From contig CANLSF010000002.1 in assembly GCA_947493695.1 (NCBI GenBank), positions 992,001-1,056,000 of the forward strand: DNA of 64,000 nucleotides. The letters are read 5' to 3'. This DNA is from an uncultured Kiloniellaceae bacterium (GTDB lineage: Bacteria; Pseudomonadota; Alphaproteobacteria; Kiloniellales; Kiloniellaceae). The translations under genes and the position numbers were made by a program. Of the stretch, positions 18,644-26,170 are shown one piece after another. The notes below the pieces were generated by a model. The model was not told the origin of the DNA and searched no databases. It worked only from the letters and a program-made list of their open reading frames with translations. Positions within the stretch are counted from its first letter, which is position 1. Each line of letters starts with the position of its first letter.

Positions 18644-19023
18644 AAGCATTTCCTAGCGCGCCTCTTCCGGCGCGACAAGCCTTTAAGCGGTGTCGGCAAC
18701 ATGCGGAAGAAGCAGCCAAAATTCCACCAAAGCCAAGATGCAGGGACTGTGACCGGACTGTAGAGGATAAAATGCGAGAGCAAACCAACTGTGGGATTTG
18801 AATAGACAACAGGGTTGTTATGGAGTGCGAACAGGCATTCTAAACAATTGAATCCTGTGTATTTTCCTTCTGCTTGAGATGATCGGTGTGCGTGCAATTC
18901 ACAGCTCGCTCGTCCCTGCTCGACGTCTGCGCTTCAAGGCGGTTCCCGAGGACCTCGTGAAGACTGCGCAGTGGTCGATTGAGATAGGGACTAAGAGATT
19001 GATTAAATTTATTCTTTAGCATC

Positions 19024-19044
19024 TTATCCACAGTCTTATCCACA
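19024..19044 (+). promoter_or_regulatory. two tandem perfect DnaA boxes
   Basis: TTATCCACA occurs at 19024-19032 and again at 19036-19044 with a three-base spacer, so both lie on one face of the helix at nearly one turn. Both match the high-affinity consensus exactly. I noticed no other perfect copy while reading the window. Confidence 0.75.
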
Positions 19045-19085
19045 AGATGTAGTATGTTCGTGCAATTAACCTACCTTATCTGGGG

Positions 19086-19100
19086 TTAACAAAGCGTTAA
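19086..19100 (+). promoter_or_regulatory. CtrA-type box TTAA-N7-TTAA
   Basis: TTAA, spacer CAAAGCG, TTAA. Exact match to the full CtrA site of alphaproteobacteria, 42 bases right of the second DnaA box. The box at 12043 has the same design. CtrA itself is not in the window, so the link is by consensus only. Confidence 0.55.
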
Positions 19101-19293
19101 GCGAAACAATTTGGTAACTATAATCTCGCTCGTCATACGCTAAGACTATGACAACAAAAGATAGTTTCTCAGCCGTATTGGCTGATGTGCCCTGGGGAAA
19201 GATTTCCACAATCCGGAGACGACATGGGCACAACTCAAACGACTCCTCAAGGAAGAGCGGGGACAACCCGCCAATCACGGGTCATGGAGATAA

Positions 19294-19321
19294 CTTGATC
19301 CTGGGGAAAAACCTCCCAAGT
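19294..19321 (+). promoter_or_regulatory. possible heat-shock (RpoH) promoter of hsp20
   Basis: CTTGATC at 19294-19300, a 14-base spacer, then CCCAAGT. It resembles the alphaproteobacterial sigma-32 pattern (CTTGAA, 13-16 bases, CCCATNT) but with mismatches in both boxes. If real, transcription would begin near 19325 and give a leader of about 105 nt, the usual ROSE length. Confidence 0.3.
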
Positions 19322-19344
19322 AAGGATAGGGCGCCGTGCCAAAA

Positions 19345-19425
19345 AGCAGGCGTCCGAACATCGGACGCTGCACAGCAGGTCCAAGGACGCAACACAGCCC
19401 TTGCTCATGGGAGAGGAGGAAGCTG
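19345..19425 (+). ncRNA. ROSE-type RNA thermometer in the hsp20 leader
   Basis: The last hairpin masks the ribosome-binding site. CUUGCUC (19400-19406) pairs with GAGGAGG (19413-19419), including the G-G opposition that defines the UUGCU motif of ROSE elements. CAGC (19395-19398) then pairs with GCUG (19422-19425) across a small internal loop. The start codon is at 19430. Upstream, GCGTCCGA and TCGGACGC form a perfect 8-bp hairpin, extended by GCA/TGC (about 19345-19372), as in the multi-hairpin ROSE layout. Melting at heat shock would free the Shine-Dalgarno. Pairings were worked out by eye. Confidence 0.72.
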
Positions 19426-19429
19426 GTAG

Positions 19430-19894
19430 ATGACACGGATGTCTCTATTTAACAGCCCGTTAATGCTTGGTTTCGAACAGTTCGAACAGGCAATAGACCG
19501 GATTTCAAAGACCTCATCGGACGGATATCCGCCGTACAATGTCGAAAAACTCGGCGACAACCAGCTGCGCATTACCCTGGCAGTAGCAGGTTTCACGCCG
19601 GATGACATGCAGGTTCAGATCGAAAACAATCAACTCGTTATCCATGGCAAGCAGAACGATGAACAGGGTCGCGTGTACCTTCATCGCGGCATCGCGGCCC
19701 GTCAATTTCACCGCAGCTTTGTTCTCGCAGATGGAGTCGAGGTGAGTGGCGCATCTCTCGATAATGGCCTGTTACATATCGATTTGGAATGGCCACTTGT
19801 CGAGCCAGCAGTGAAAACGATCGCGATTCGCAACGGCGGAGACCAAAAAACGGTGAAGATGCCGACGCTGGAAAACCTCGATTCGGAGAGTTGA
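19430..19894 (+). CDS. Hsp20/alpha-crystallin small heat-shock protein (IbpA-like)
   Basis: 154-residue ATP-independent holdase that binds unfolding proteins and forms oligomers. The alpha-crystallin domain covers about residues 36-130, opening with YPPYNVEKLGDNQLRITLAVAGF and containing the AFRRSF-equivalent (RQFHRSFVLADGVEV) and the NGLLHIDLEWP strand. The C-terminal tail lacks a clean IxI motif apart from TIAIRN. The N-terminal SPLMLGFEQFEQAIDRI is like bacterial class A IbpA proteins of alphaproteobacteria. Its start codon is held in the ROSE hairpin. A DUF1150 gene follows 92 bp downstream, a frequent pairing in this class of bacteria. Confidence 0.95.
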   Translation: MTRMSLFNSPLMLGFEQFEQAIDRISKTSSDGYPPYNVEKLGDNQLRITLAVAGFTPDDMQVQIENNQLVIHGKQNDEQGRVYLHRGIAARQFHRSFVLADGVEVSGASLDNGLLHIDLEWPLVEPAVKTIAIRNGGDQKTVKMPTLENLDSES

Positions 19895-19986
19895 GCTCCC
19901 TTCTTAGGGAAATCTCAGTCAAATCCCGCTAAATATGAAGCTTGTTAACATCTGGGCTATACGCTCCATGATGGAGGTGACGAAAA

Positions 19987-20205
19987 ATGCAGAACTCTTT
20001 GGAATTTGTGAACAGCATTTCGACCCATGATCTTCGGGTGCTCGGGATCAACGAAGTCGCGTACATCAAACCTCAGGAATCGGACGGTCAGGTGTTCTAT
20101 ACCATCCACGCCGCCGACGGCACCGAAGTGGCCCGCGTACCGGAGCGCGAAGTGGCGGTCGTCACGGTACGACAGAACAATATGGAACCGGCGAGCATTC
20201 ACTAG
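19987..20205 (+). CDS. DUF1150 family protein
   Basis: 72-residue acidic protein. The LRVLGINEVAYIKP start, IHAADGTEVARV middle and VVTVRQNNMEPASIH end match the DUF1150 family, which is largely confined to alphaproteobacteria and usually sits beside hsp20. GGAGGTGA lies about 7 bases before the ATG. Function is unknown; co-occurrence suggests a heat-shock or proteostasis role. It is probably cotranscribed with hsp20. Confidence 0.88.
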   Translation: MQNSLEFVNSISTHDLRVLGINEVAYIKPQESDGQVFYTIHAADGTEVARVPEREVAVVTVRQNNMEPASIH

Positions 20206-20287
20206 AGCAGATCGCTCTTCGTGATCCAGTTGAGATTGGAATGCTCCAAATCGGTTAAGAAATCTCGATTGGCGCATTCTGTCGAGT

Positions 20288-20332
20288 AAGTCCGATGGTT
20301 GATGACAGTTCTAGCCATCGAACAGCGGACTT
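20288..20332. terminator. possible bidirectional terminator between DUF1150 and the GntR gene
   Basis: AAGTCCG (20288-20294) can pair with CGGACTT (20326-20332), and CGATGG with CCATCG inside it. The stem lies between convergent genes. There is only a short T-run, so efficiency is doubtful. Confidence 0.35.
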
Positions 20333-20335
20333 GCT

Positions 20336-21076
20336 TCAATCAAAGTAATCGCGATGCCTTGCTTCAAGGCTCGAAAGAGTTTCGAGAATGGAACTCAGAT
20401 GACGCTGCGTGATGGTAACGGCGGCCGACAGATCCCGCGATAAAACCGCCTCCAGTATCTCTCTATGCTCCCGCAGTAACCTGCTTTGATGCCCTTTATC
20501 ACGCAGCGACAAGGACCGGAGTCGGTCCAGTAGCATCTTCTCCCGCTCCAAAACATGCGCCACTCTGGAATACCCGGTCGCCTCTGCCAGCAAAGAGTGG
20601 AAGCGATCATCCATCAGTTGGAATTGAAGTTCGTTTTCCTGAGCGATTGCGTCACTTTGCGCGGCCATGTTGGCTTGCAAAGCCTGCTTGAAAGAAGCCT
20701 CCATTCCGATCTCGACAAGCCGGCGCACATTGGCAACTTCAATCGCTTCACGCAGAAACCGCGCCTCGAGGATCTTTTCCCGATTTAGCCGGGTCACAAA
20801 ATTCCCGCGGCTCGGAAGGGTCGTGACCAGCCCGGCCTCGCGCAACTGCATAAAGGCCTCACGCACCGGGGTTCTGCTAGCACCAAACTTGCCGCCGATT
20901 TCGCTCTCCGAGAGAAAACAACCAGGCGGCAGGTCCATTTTCAACACTGCTGTCTTGAGCGCCTCAAAGATCTGAGTCCCGGCCGGACGCGCAAAATCAA
21001 TCCGAGCAAAGTGAGGCCCCGACAGCGAATCTGCATCAGGACTTTTGGCTCCAGTTGCTCTGTCGGACTCTGACAT
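20336..21076 (-). CDS. GntR/FCD-family transcriptional regulator
   Basis: 246 residues. The N-terminal winged helix-turn-helix (about 35-100) contains GGKFGASRTPVREAFMQLREAGLV and the wing TLPSRGNFV. The C-terminal all-helical FCD domain (about 110-235) has the histidines and acidic residues of the metal/effector pocket (DDRFHSLLAEATG, HREILEAVLSRD, RHL). Such regulators usually repress sugar-acid or polyol catabolic genes and release on binding the substrate. It is divergent from three Gfo/Idh/MocA genes, which are its likely targets. A palindrome suited to this family lies between them. Confidence 0.92.
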   Translation of the reverse strand: MSESDRATGAKSPDADSLSGPHFARIDFARPAGTQIFEALKTAVLKMDLPPGCFLSESEIGGKFGASRTPVREAFMQLREAGLVTTLPSRGNFVTRLNREKILEARFLREAIEVANVRRLVEIGMEASFKQALQANMAAQSDAIAQENELQFQLMDDRFHSLLAEATGYSRVAHVLEREKMLLDRLRSLSLRDKGHQSRLLREHREILEAVLSRDLSAAVTITQRHLSSILETLSSLEARHRDYFD

Positions 21077-21128
21077 CTCTCAGATTTACGCTTTCGATAA
21101 CCCTTTCCCGGCGTTAGAGAATTTGCAG

Positions 21129-21140
21129 CCGGTATACTGG
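21129..21140. promoter_or_regulatory. candidate operator of the GntR/FCD regulator
   Basis: CCGGTATACTGG is a near-perfect palindrome (CCxGTATACxGG) resembling the TGGTATACCA-type operators of FCD regulators. A further GGTAT half overlaps its right side. It is 53 bases from the regulator start and 61 from the first dehydrogenase start, so one site could control both directions. Confidence 0.45.
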
Positions 21141-21200
21141 TATGCTACAAAATTCGTCATGGGTCGAGCTTAAAGCGACTCAATTTTTTTCGAGGGTACG

Positions 21201-22244
21201 ATGAAGACTGTTTTGATAGGGCTGGGCATGGTTGCACGCACCCATGTTCGTGCGATTGCAGCGACAGGGCAGAATGTCACCCTGCACGGCGTTTGCTCTC
21301 GCGATGCGAGCAAGGCGAAGGCTTTTGCACAGGAAATCTCTCCGGAACTGGGAAAGGTTCCGAAGGTCTATGGTTCCGCCCAGGAAATCGCGGACGACCC
21401 CGAAATCGACTTTGTCATCGTGGCCACGCCCCCAAATGCACGAGCTGAAATCGTGCAGACCCTCGCAAAAGCCGGCAAACACATCCTATTGGAAAAACCA
21501 ATCGAACGTAGCTCGACCGCCGCGGCCGAAATTGTTTCCTCCTGTGAAGCAGCTGGCGTCAAACTCGGGATCGTTTTTCAACACCGGATGCGTGCGTCGG
21601 CGGCTAAACTCGCGGAGCTCATTGGCAAGGACACGCTGGGAGAATTGGCCGTTGCGGAAATCCTCGTACCCTGGTGGCGCGAACAATCCTACTACGATGA
21701 GCCTGGTCGGGGTACCTATGCCCGCGACGGCGGCGGTGTGCTGATATCACAGGCGATCCATACCCTCGACCTTGCCCTGTCCTTCACCGGGCCCGTTCAT
21801 AAAGTACAGGCCTTCGCCAGAACCAGCGCGCTGCACAAGATGGAATCCGAAGACTTTGTCTCGGCGGGCCTGGAGTTCGCGAACGGTGCATCCGGCTCTA
21901 TGGTCGCCTCTACTGCGAGTTACCCCGGCCGAGCCGAATCCATCGCCCTTCACTACACGAAAGCATCCGTCAAATTGGAGTCGGGTAAACTGGACGTGGA
22001 CTGGCACGACGGGCGTAAAGAATCATTCGGGGAAGAGACGGCGACCGGGGGCGGTGCCGACCCGATGGCGTTTACACACGAGTGGCATCAGAAAATCATT
22101 GAGGATTTCGCAGAGGCAATCACAAACGATGGCGCGCCTGCCGCTTCAGGTCGTGAGGCACTGGCCGTTCACAGGCTTATCGATGCGATGCTTGATTCTT
22201 CGAGACAAGAACGCGCAATTACCCTTTCGCCAGCGGAGTCGTAA
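21201..22244 (+). CDS. Gfo/Idh/MocA family NAD(P)-dependent oxidoreductase (first of three)
   Basis: 347 residues. The N-terminal Rossmann fold starts at LIGLGMVARTHVRAIAA. The family's LLEKPIERS (EKP) motif is near residue 96-100, and FQHRMRASAAKLAELI follows it. The C-terminal GFO-type sheet domain binds substrate; GGGVLISQAIHTLDLAL supplies the usual catalytic/substrate histidine region (around His187). GAGGG precedes the ATG. The stop is immediately followed by the next gene's ATG, so translation is coupled. The substrate is probably a sugar, inositol or sugar acid; it cannot be fixed from the sequence. Confidence 0.92.
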   Translation: MKTVLIGLGMVARTHVRAIAATGQNVTLHGVCSRDASKAKAFAQEISPELGKVPKVYGSAQEIADDPEIDFVIVATPPNARAEIVQTLAKAGKHILLEKPIERSSTAAAEIVSSCEAAGVKLGIVFQHRMRASAAKLAELIGKDTLGELAVAEILVPWWREQSYYDEPGRGTYARDGGGVLISQAIHTLDLALSFTGPVHKVQAFARTSALHKMESEDFVSAGLEFANGASGSMVASTASYPGRAESIALHYTKASVKLESGKLDVDWHDGRKESFGEETATGGGADPMAFTHEWHQKIIEDFAEAITNDGAPAASGREALAVHRLIDAMLDSSRQERAITLSPAES

Positions 22245-23270
22245 ATGACCAAGAGTTTAACATTTGCAGCATTCGGAATTGATCATCGACACATCTTCGG
22301 CCAGATCCAGAATATGTTGGATGTGGGCGGCGAATTCGTCGGCTGGTGGACCGAGGGTGCCCCAGAGACCCTCGAGGGATTCCTCAAACGCTTTCCCGAT
22401 GCGCAAAGGTTTGAAAATCGCGCCGAGCTGCTCAATCAGGCGGATGTCGACCTTGTCTTGATCGCGTCGGTTCCAGTCGACCGGGCAACTCTCGCCATCG
22501 AAGCAATGGAACACGGCAAAGACGTGATGACCGATAAGCCCGGCTGCACGACACTGCTACAACTCGATGCGATAAAAGACGCCGTTCACCGCACCGGGCG
22601 GATCTGGTCCATCGATTTTTCCGAGAGATTTGAGGTGGCGAGCGTGACCCGCGCGGCTGAGCTCGTACAGGCAGGCGCCATCGGAAAGGTCGTACAGACA
22701 GTAGGTCTGGGTCCACATAGGCTGAACGAACCGACACGGCCGGCATGGTTCTTTGAGCGCGAGAAATACGGCGGCATTCTTTGCGATATCGCCTCGCACC
22801 AGATCGATCAGTTTTTGTATTTCACGGGTTCAGATGATGCGGAGATCACCTTGAGTTCCGCTGCCAACTACGCGAACCCGAAGCACCCGGGGCTTCAGGA
22901 TTTTGGCGAACTGGCTCTGAGGAACGACAAGGGCCACGCCTATATCCGGGTCGACTGGTACACACCGGACGGCTTGCCGACCTGGGGCGATGGACGGCTG
23001 ACAATTCTGGGTACTGAAGGCTACATCGAGTTGCGGAAATATGTCGACGTCGCCCGCGACGACGGAATCGATCACCTCTATCTCGTCAACGGCGACAAAT
23101 GCGAAAAGATCGATTGCTCGGATGCCGGTTACCCCTACTTCGGCAAGCTAGCTGACGACATCAGAAACCGCACGGAAACGGCAATGCCCCAAGCCCACGC
23201 CTTTAAGGTGATGGAGTTGGCGATCAAGGCGCAGATGAAAGCAGAGGGCATAACGGACGGGAAAGTATGA
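22245..23270 (+). CDS. Gfo/Idh/MocA family oxidoreductase (second of three)
   Basis: 341 residues. The start differs from the canonical GxGxxG: AAFGIDHRHIFGQIQNML has only the AxG part of the loop. The EKP motif is DKP (DVMTDKPGCTTL). GGILCDIASHQIDQFLYF gives the substrate-domain helix with His188. The atypical dinucleotide loop raises the possibility of a weakened or altered cofactor site, as in some non-dehydrogenase relatives. It abuts the first gene with no gap and overlaps the third by four bases. Confidence 0.9.
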   Translation: MTKSLTFAAFGIDHRHIFGQIQNMLDVGGEFVGWWTEGAPETLEGFLKRFPDAQRFENRAELLNQADVDLVLIASVPVDRATLAIEAMEHGKDVMTDKPGCTTLLQLDAIKDAVHRTGRIWSIDFSERFEVASVTRAAELVQAGAIGKVVQTVGLGPHRLNEPTRPAWFFEREKYGGILCDIASHQIDQFLYFTGSDDAEITLSSAANYANPKHPGLQDFGELALRNDKGHAYIRVDWYTPDGLPTWGDGRLTILGTEGYIELRKYVDVARDDGIDHLYLVNGDKCEKIDCSDAGYPYFGKLADDIRNRTETAMPQAHAFKVMELAIKAQMKAEGITDGKV

Positions 23271-24337
23271 GCAAACAGATCAGGGTCGCGATCTTCGGTG
23301 CAGGTATTGGCCGGGAACACCTGGAAGCTTATCTGCAGCTTACTGACCGTTTTAAAGTGTCGGTTATCTGCGACCTCGATCGAGATCGTGCAGCCTCGAT
23401 TACCCAAGGCAAAGACATCAGAATCGAAACGGATGCTGCTGCTATCCTTGCGGACCCCGACATCGATCTGATCGACATTTGCCTTCCCCCTCACCTGCAC
23501 TTCGAGATGACCCTGCGCGCGTTAGAAGCCGGCAAACACGTTATCTGCGAGAAGCCTCTGGTCAGTTCACTGAAGGAAGCAGACGCTCTTATTGAGGCGG
23601 CCGCCCGATCCAAAGGGACTCTGACCCCGGTCTTTCAGTACCGCTACGGCCCTGCCATGGCGCAGTTACATGCCTTGATCGATGCCGGATTAGCGGGACG
23701 GGCCTATGCCGCCAGCTTGGAGACCCACTGGAACCGGGATACCGAGTACTACGCGATCCCGTGGCGCGGCACCTGGTCCGGAGAACAGGGCGGCGCAGTT
23801 TTAGGGCACGCCATTCATAACCACGATCTCCTGATGCACATTCTCGGGCCGGTCGCGCGCCTCTCGGCAATGACAACAACCCGGGTCAACGAGATTGAGG
23901 TCGAAGACTGCGCGGCACTCTCGTTTCAAATGGAAAGCGGCGCCGTAGCATCCAGTTCAATCACACTGGGCGCCGCCAACGACACCTCTCGCCTGCGGAT
24001 TGCGTTCGAAGGCCTGACGGTCGAAAGCGGGAACGAACCCTACGCACCGGCGACAGGAGACTGGCGCTTTGAAGCCCGCGCACCGGCGAACCAAGCTCGC
24101 ATAGACGAAATTCTCGCGAACATGCCTGAGGTCAATTCGGGCTTTGCCGGGTTTTTCGAAGCCTTGGCGGATGCATTGGAGGGACGTGGCGGTCGAGAGG
24201 TCACCCTTGCAGACGGGCGCCGGTCGATCGAACTCGTGACGGGTATCTATCACGCCGATCGCTCTGGCAAAGTCGTAGAGTTACCCTTGGGTGCGGATAC
24301 ACCGTTATACGAAAGCTGGATCCCGACAGACTCATAA
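23267..24337 (+). CDS. Gfo/Idh/MocA family oxidoreductase (third of three)
   Basis: 356 residues, starting in an ATGA overlap with the second gene. The Rossmann loop FGAGIGREHLEAY, the CEKPLVSS motif near residue 95 and the GGAVLGHAIHNHDLLMHIL helix are all typical. The three paralogues are clearly diverged from each other, so this is not a recent tandem duplication. A set of three such enzymes with a GntR regulator suggests stepwise oxidation and epimerisation through keto-intermediates of one sugar or polyol. No kinase, aldolase or transporter is in the unit. Confidence 0.92.
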   Translation: MSKQIRVAIFGAGIGREHLEAYLQLTDRFKVSVICDLDRDRAASITQGKDIRIETDAAAILADPDIDLIDICLPPHLHFEMTLRALEAGKHVICEKPLVSSLKEADALIEAAARSKGTLTPVFQYRYGPAMAQLHALIDAGLAGRAYAASLETHWNRDTEYYAIPWRGTWSGEQGGAVLGHAIHNHDLLMHILGPVARLSAMTTTRVNEIEVEDCAALSFQMESGAVASSSITLGAANDTSRLRIAFEGLTVESGNEPYAPATGDWRFEARAPANQARIDEILANMPEVNSGFAGFFEALADALEGRGGREVTLADGRRSIELVTGIYHADRSGKVVELPLGADTPLYESWIPTDS

Positions 24338-24670
24338 ACCGGCGTGAAAAGACAAAGATGACGGCATTCTGAGTGGTAACGGGATTGCAAATAGCGACTC
24401 CGCCGCAGAGCAGGGTCTGGCAATGGTGTTCCAGTTCGATGCGCTATACCCCTAGCACAATGGCAAAGCAGCAGTTCTCGTTCGGGCTGGAAAATCCGAA
24501 CACACTGAAAGCGTAAATCGCTTAGAAGACTAAACAGGTCTCCGAAAACGAAGCACAGCAAAGGTTTAGAGCCTGATTCATAGCCACTAAATCAGTGTGA
24601 AACCTATATCAGACTATAAGGAATTGTAATCGGCAGGGAACACGCCGGGGTCAGAGCCCAATGCCTGCAA
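24338..24670. other. intergenic region between convergent units
   Basis: 333 bp between the third oxidoreductase and ptsN, which converge. No convincing terminator hairpin with a U-tract was found on either strand. A GATT/AATC inverted repeat around a 10-base loop near 24577 is the only structure I noticed. No coding potential seen. Confidence 0.4.
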
Positions 24671-25132
24671 TCAGGCTGCGTTGGCAGTCGATTCAGTCAA
24701 GAGCGCGTAGATGCCGTCAGTGCTGTCCGTGCCTCGGAGCTTCTCACAAACGCTCCGGTTCCGGAGGAGTCTCGATACTCTTGCGAGTGCCTTGAGATGA
24801 TCAGCTCCGGCCGTCTCAGGTGCGAGAAGCATGCAGATGAGATCGACCGGTTGTTCGTCGATTGCGTCAAAATCAATCGGCGTTTCCAGGCGTGCAAACA
24901 TCCCATAAAGACGGTCAAGACCTGCCAACTTGCCATGCGGAATGGCAATGCCATTCCCGACGCCGGTTGTTCCCAGGCGCTCCCGCTCGATCAGAACTTC
25001 AAACAGAACCCGTTCAGGTTGCCCCGTCAGCTCAGATGCGCGCTTGGCAAGCTCTTGCAGCGCTTGTTTTTTGCTGGTCACCCGCAAGTTGGCAACAACA
25101 CTGCCATGGCTGATGAGATCGGCAATTTCCAT
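24671..25132 (-). CDS. ptsN: nitrogen-PTS EIIA protein (PtsN)
   Basis: 153-residue PTS EIIA-2 domain. The phosphorylated histidine is His66 in TTGVGNGIAIPHGKL. ERLGTTGVGNG before it and QPVDLICMLLAPETAGADHLKALARVSRLLR after it are family hallmarks. EIIA-Ntr receives phosphate from PtsP/PtsO and regulates potassium uptake, stress responses and other targets by its phosphorylation state; it does not transport sugar. It follows hpf by 23 bases and is presumably cotranscribed with it, in the order normal for alphaproteobacteria. Confidence 0.96.
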   Translation of the reverse strand: MEIADLISHGSVVANLRVTSKKQALQELAKRASELTGQPERVLFEVLIERERLGTTGVGNGIAIPHGKLAGLDRLYGMFARLETPIDFDAIDEQPVDLICMLLAPETAGADHLKALARVSRLLRNRSVCEKLRGTDSTDGIYALLTESTANAA

Positions 25133-25155
25133 GATGCTATCTTGGTTGTGAAAGA

Positions 25156-25743
25156 CTATTCGCCGCGATTACCGCGGGGATCTATCCAGCCGATGTTACC
25201 ATCAGGCCGCCGATAGATCATATTCAGACCACCGTGAGAACTGTTACGGAACATCATCGCCGGAAGATCCTCCAAATCCATACGCATGACTGCCTGACCG
25301 ACCGTCAGGTTCGAGATGTCGGTGGCCATCTCGGCTACGATCAGAGGCTTGGTGTCGCCATCGACGCCTTCGTCCTCAGTCGATTCTGCATCTCCAGATA
25401 GAATATACTGCTGCGCCAGCTGAGTCTCAACATCGCGGCCATTCGAATTCCCGTGGTCACGGAGCTTGCGCTTGTGCCTCCGCAGACGTTTGGACAGCCG
25501 CTCGGCCGCAACGTCAAAGGCAGGATAAGGCTCAGCGGCTGCGCCATTAGCCTGCAAGCGGATATTTCGGCCAACGTGGGCCGAAACCGTAGCCTGATAG
25601 AGATGGGCTTCACGCGTGAGTGTCACGTCGACTTCAATGGCATCGCCAAAATACTTGTCGAGAGTTCGTGACAGACTGTCCTCGATATGGGTGCGCATTG
25701 CGTCACCAACGTCGAGCTGCTTCCCTTTTACGGATAGCTGCAT
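25156..25743 (-). CDS. hpf: long-form ribosome hibernation promoting factor
   Basis: 195 residues from the ATG at 25743, where the conserved MQLSVKGKQLDVGDAMR begins; an upstream start at 25818 would add unconserved sequence. The N-terminal ribosome-binding S30AE domain (about 1-105) has the basic stretch LSKRLRRHKRKLRDH at its end. A linker leads to the C-terminal dimerisation domain (about 130-195; VAEMATDISNLTVGQAVMRMDLEDLPAMMFRNSSHGGLNMIYRRPDGNIGWIDP in pieces), so this is the long HPF that builds 100S dimers alone. It has its own 427-bp upstream region. Confidence 0.94.
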   Translation of the reverse strand: MQLSVKGKQLDVGDAMRTHIEDSLSRTLDKYFGDAIEVDVTLTREAHLYQATVSAHVGRNIRLQANGAAAEPYPAFDVAAERLSKRLRRHKRKLRDHGNSNGRDVETQLAQQYILSGDAESTEDEGVDGDTKPLIVAEMATDISNLTVGQAVMRMDLEDLPAMMFRNSSHGGLNMIYRRPDGNIGWIDPRGNRGE

Positions 25744-26170
25744 GTTTCTATATTTCTCTAGGATTTCTGCGGGTTTTCGAAGTTTTTCGGCTTCTGCTCT
25801 GCCCAGGACGGCGCACATTAGTGGCGGGCCTGCATGGAGTCAATAGTTGCGCTATCACTCTTGAGACTCCCGTTTCCGTCGAACCTCAGCTCTAGAGCCT
25901 GAACGCTTCATTCCAGATTAAAACGAAACGTAATCCAGCCTCTGTTTCAATGGGTTAGAGATCGATTCGCCTCAAGGATTTCTTGGACCAGGAGACGCCT
26001 CGCTCACCAAAACCATGGGGTAATCTTAAACCCTTCGAACATACTTTGCCAGCATCCTCGCATCACTTTAACGCAGATCCGGGTCAGGACCCTGCGAATC
26101 TGCAGAATTACAGAGCTCTCTGAAAGGATTTTTAATCGCTGCGTCAATTCTTAACGGCCCGCAAAGGCTG
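25744..26170. other. intergenic region upstream of hpf
   Basis: 427 bp between rpoN and hpf on the minus strand. It is AT-richer than its flanks. It probably carries a separate hpf promoter, since hpf is induced in stationary phase in related bacteria, but no clear -35/-10 pair or terminator for rpoN could be assigned. A CTAGAGCCTGA segment near 25892 resembles TTAGAGCCTGA at 24568; this may be a short dispersed repeat or chance. Confidence 0.4.

Larger units (their letters stand above)
18644..19394. other. long intergenic region with DnaA, IHF and CtrA-type sites (candidate oriC or cell-cycle promoter)
   Basis: About 750 bp without a convincing gene between divergent transcription units. 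The left half (18650-18985) shows no motif. The core 18990-19105 is AT-rich. It holds a perfect IHF consensus (WATCAANNNNTTR on the minus strand, 18992-19004) and two perfect DnaA boxes TTATCCACA (19024-19032 and 19036-19044, same orientation, 12-bp period). A TTAACCT half-site lies nearby, and a full TTAA-N7-TTAA box is at 19086-19100. A weaker DnaA-like ATTTCCACA lies at 19202. From about 19240 it becomes the hsp20 leader. The combination of DnaA, IHF and CtrA sites is that of the Caulobacter origin; a DnaA/CtrA-controlled promoter is the alternative. Confidence 0.5.

Noticed and set aside
19224-19298. 24-codon frame (MGTTQTTPQ...) with GGAG six bases upstream, inside the hsp20 leader
   Set aside because: Good ribosome-binding site but very short, with no known counterpart, and it lies where the sigma-32-like promoter would fall. 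Not listed as a gene.
20206-20290. CTAGAGCAGATCG-like segment and related CTAGAGC strings at 25892 and 63520, as a dispersed repeat
   Set aside because: Only six or seven bases are shared among the copies, which is not above chance for a window of this size.
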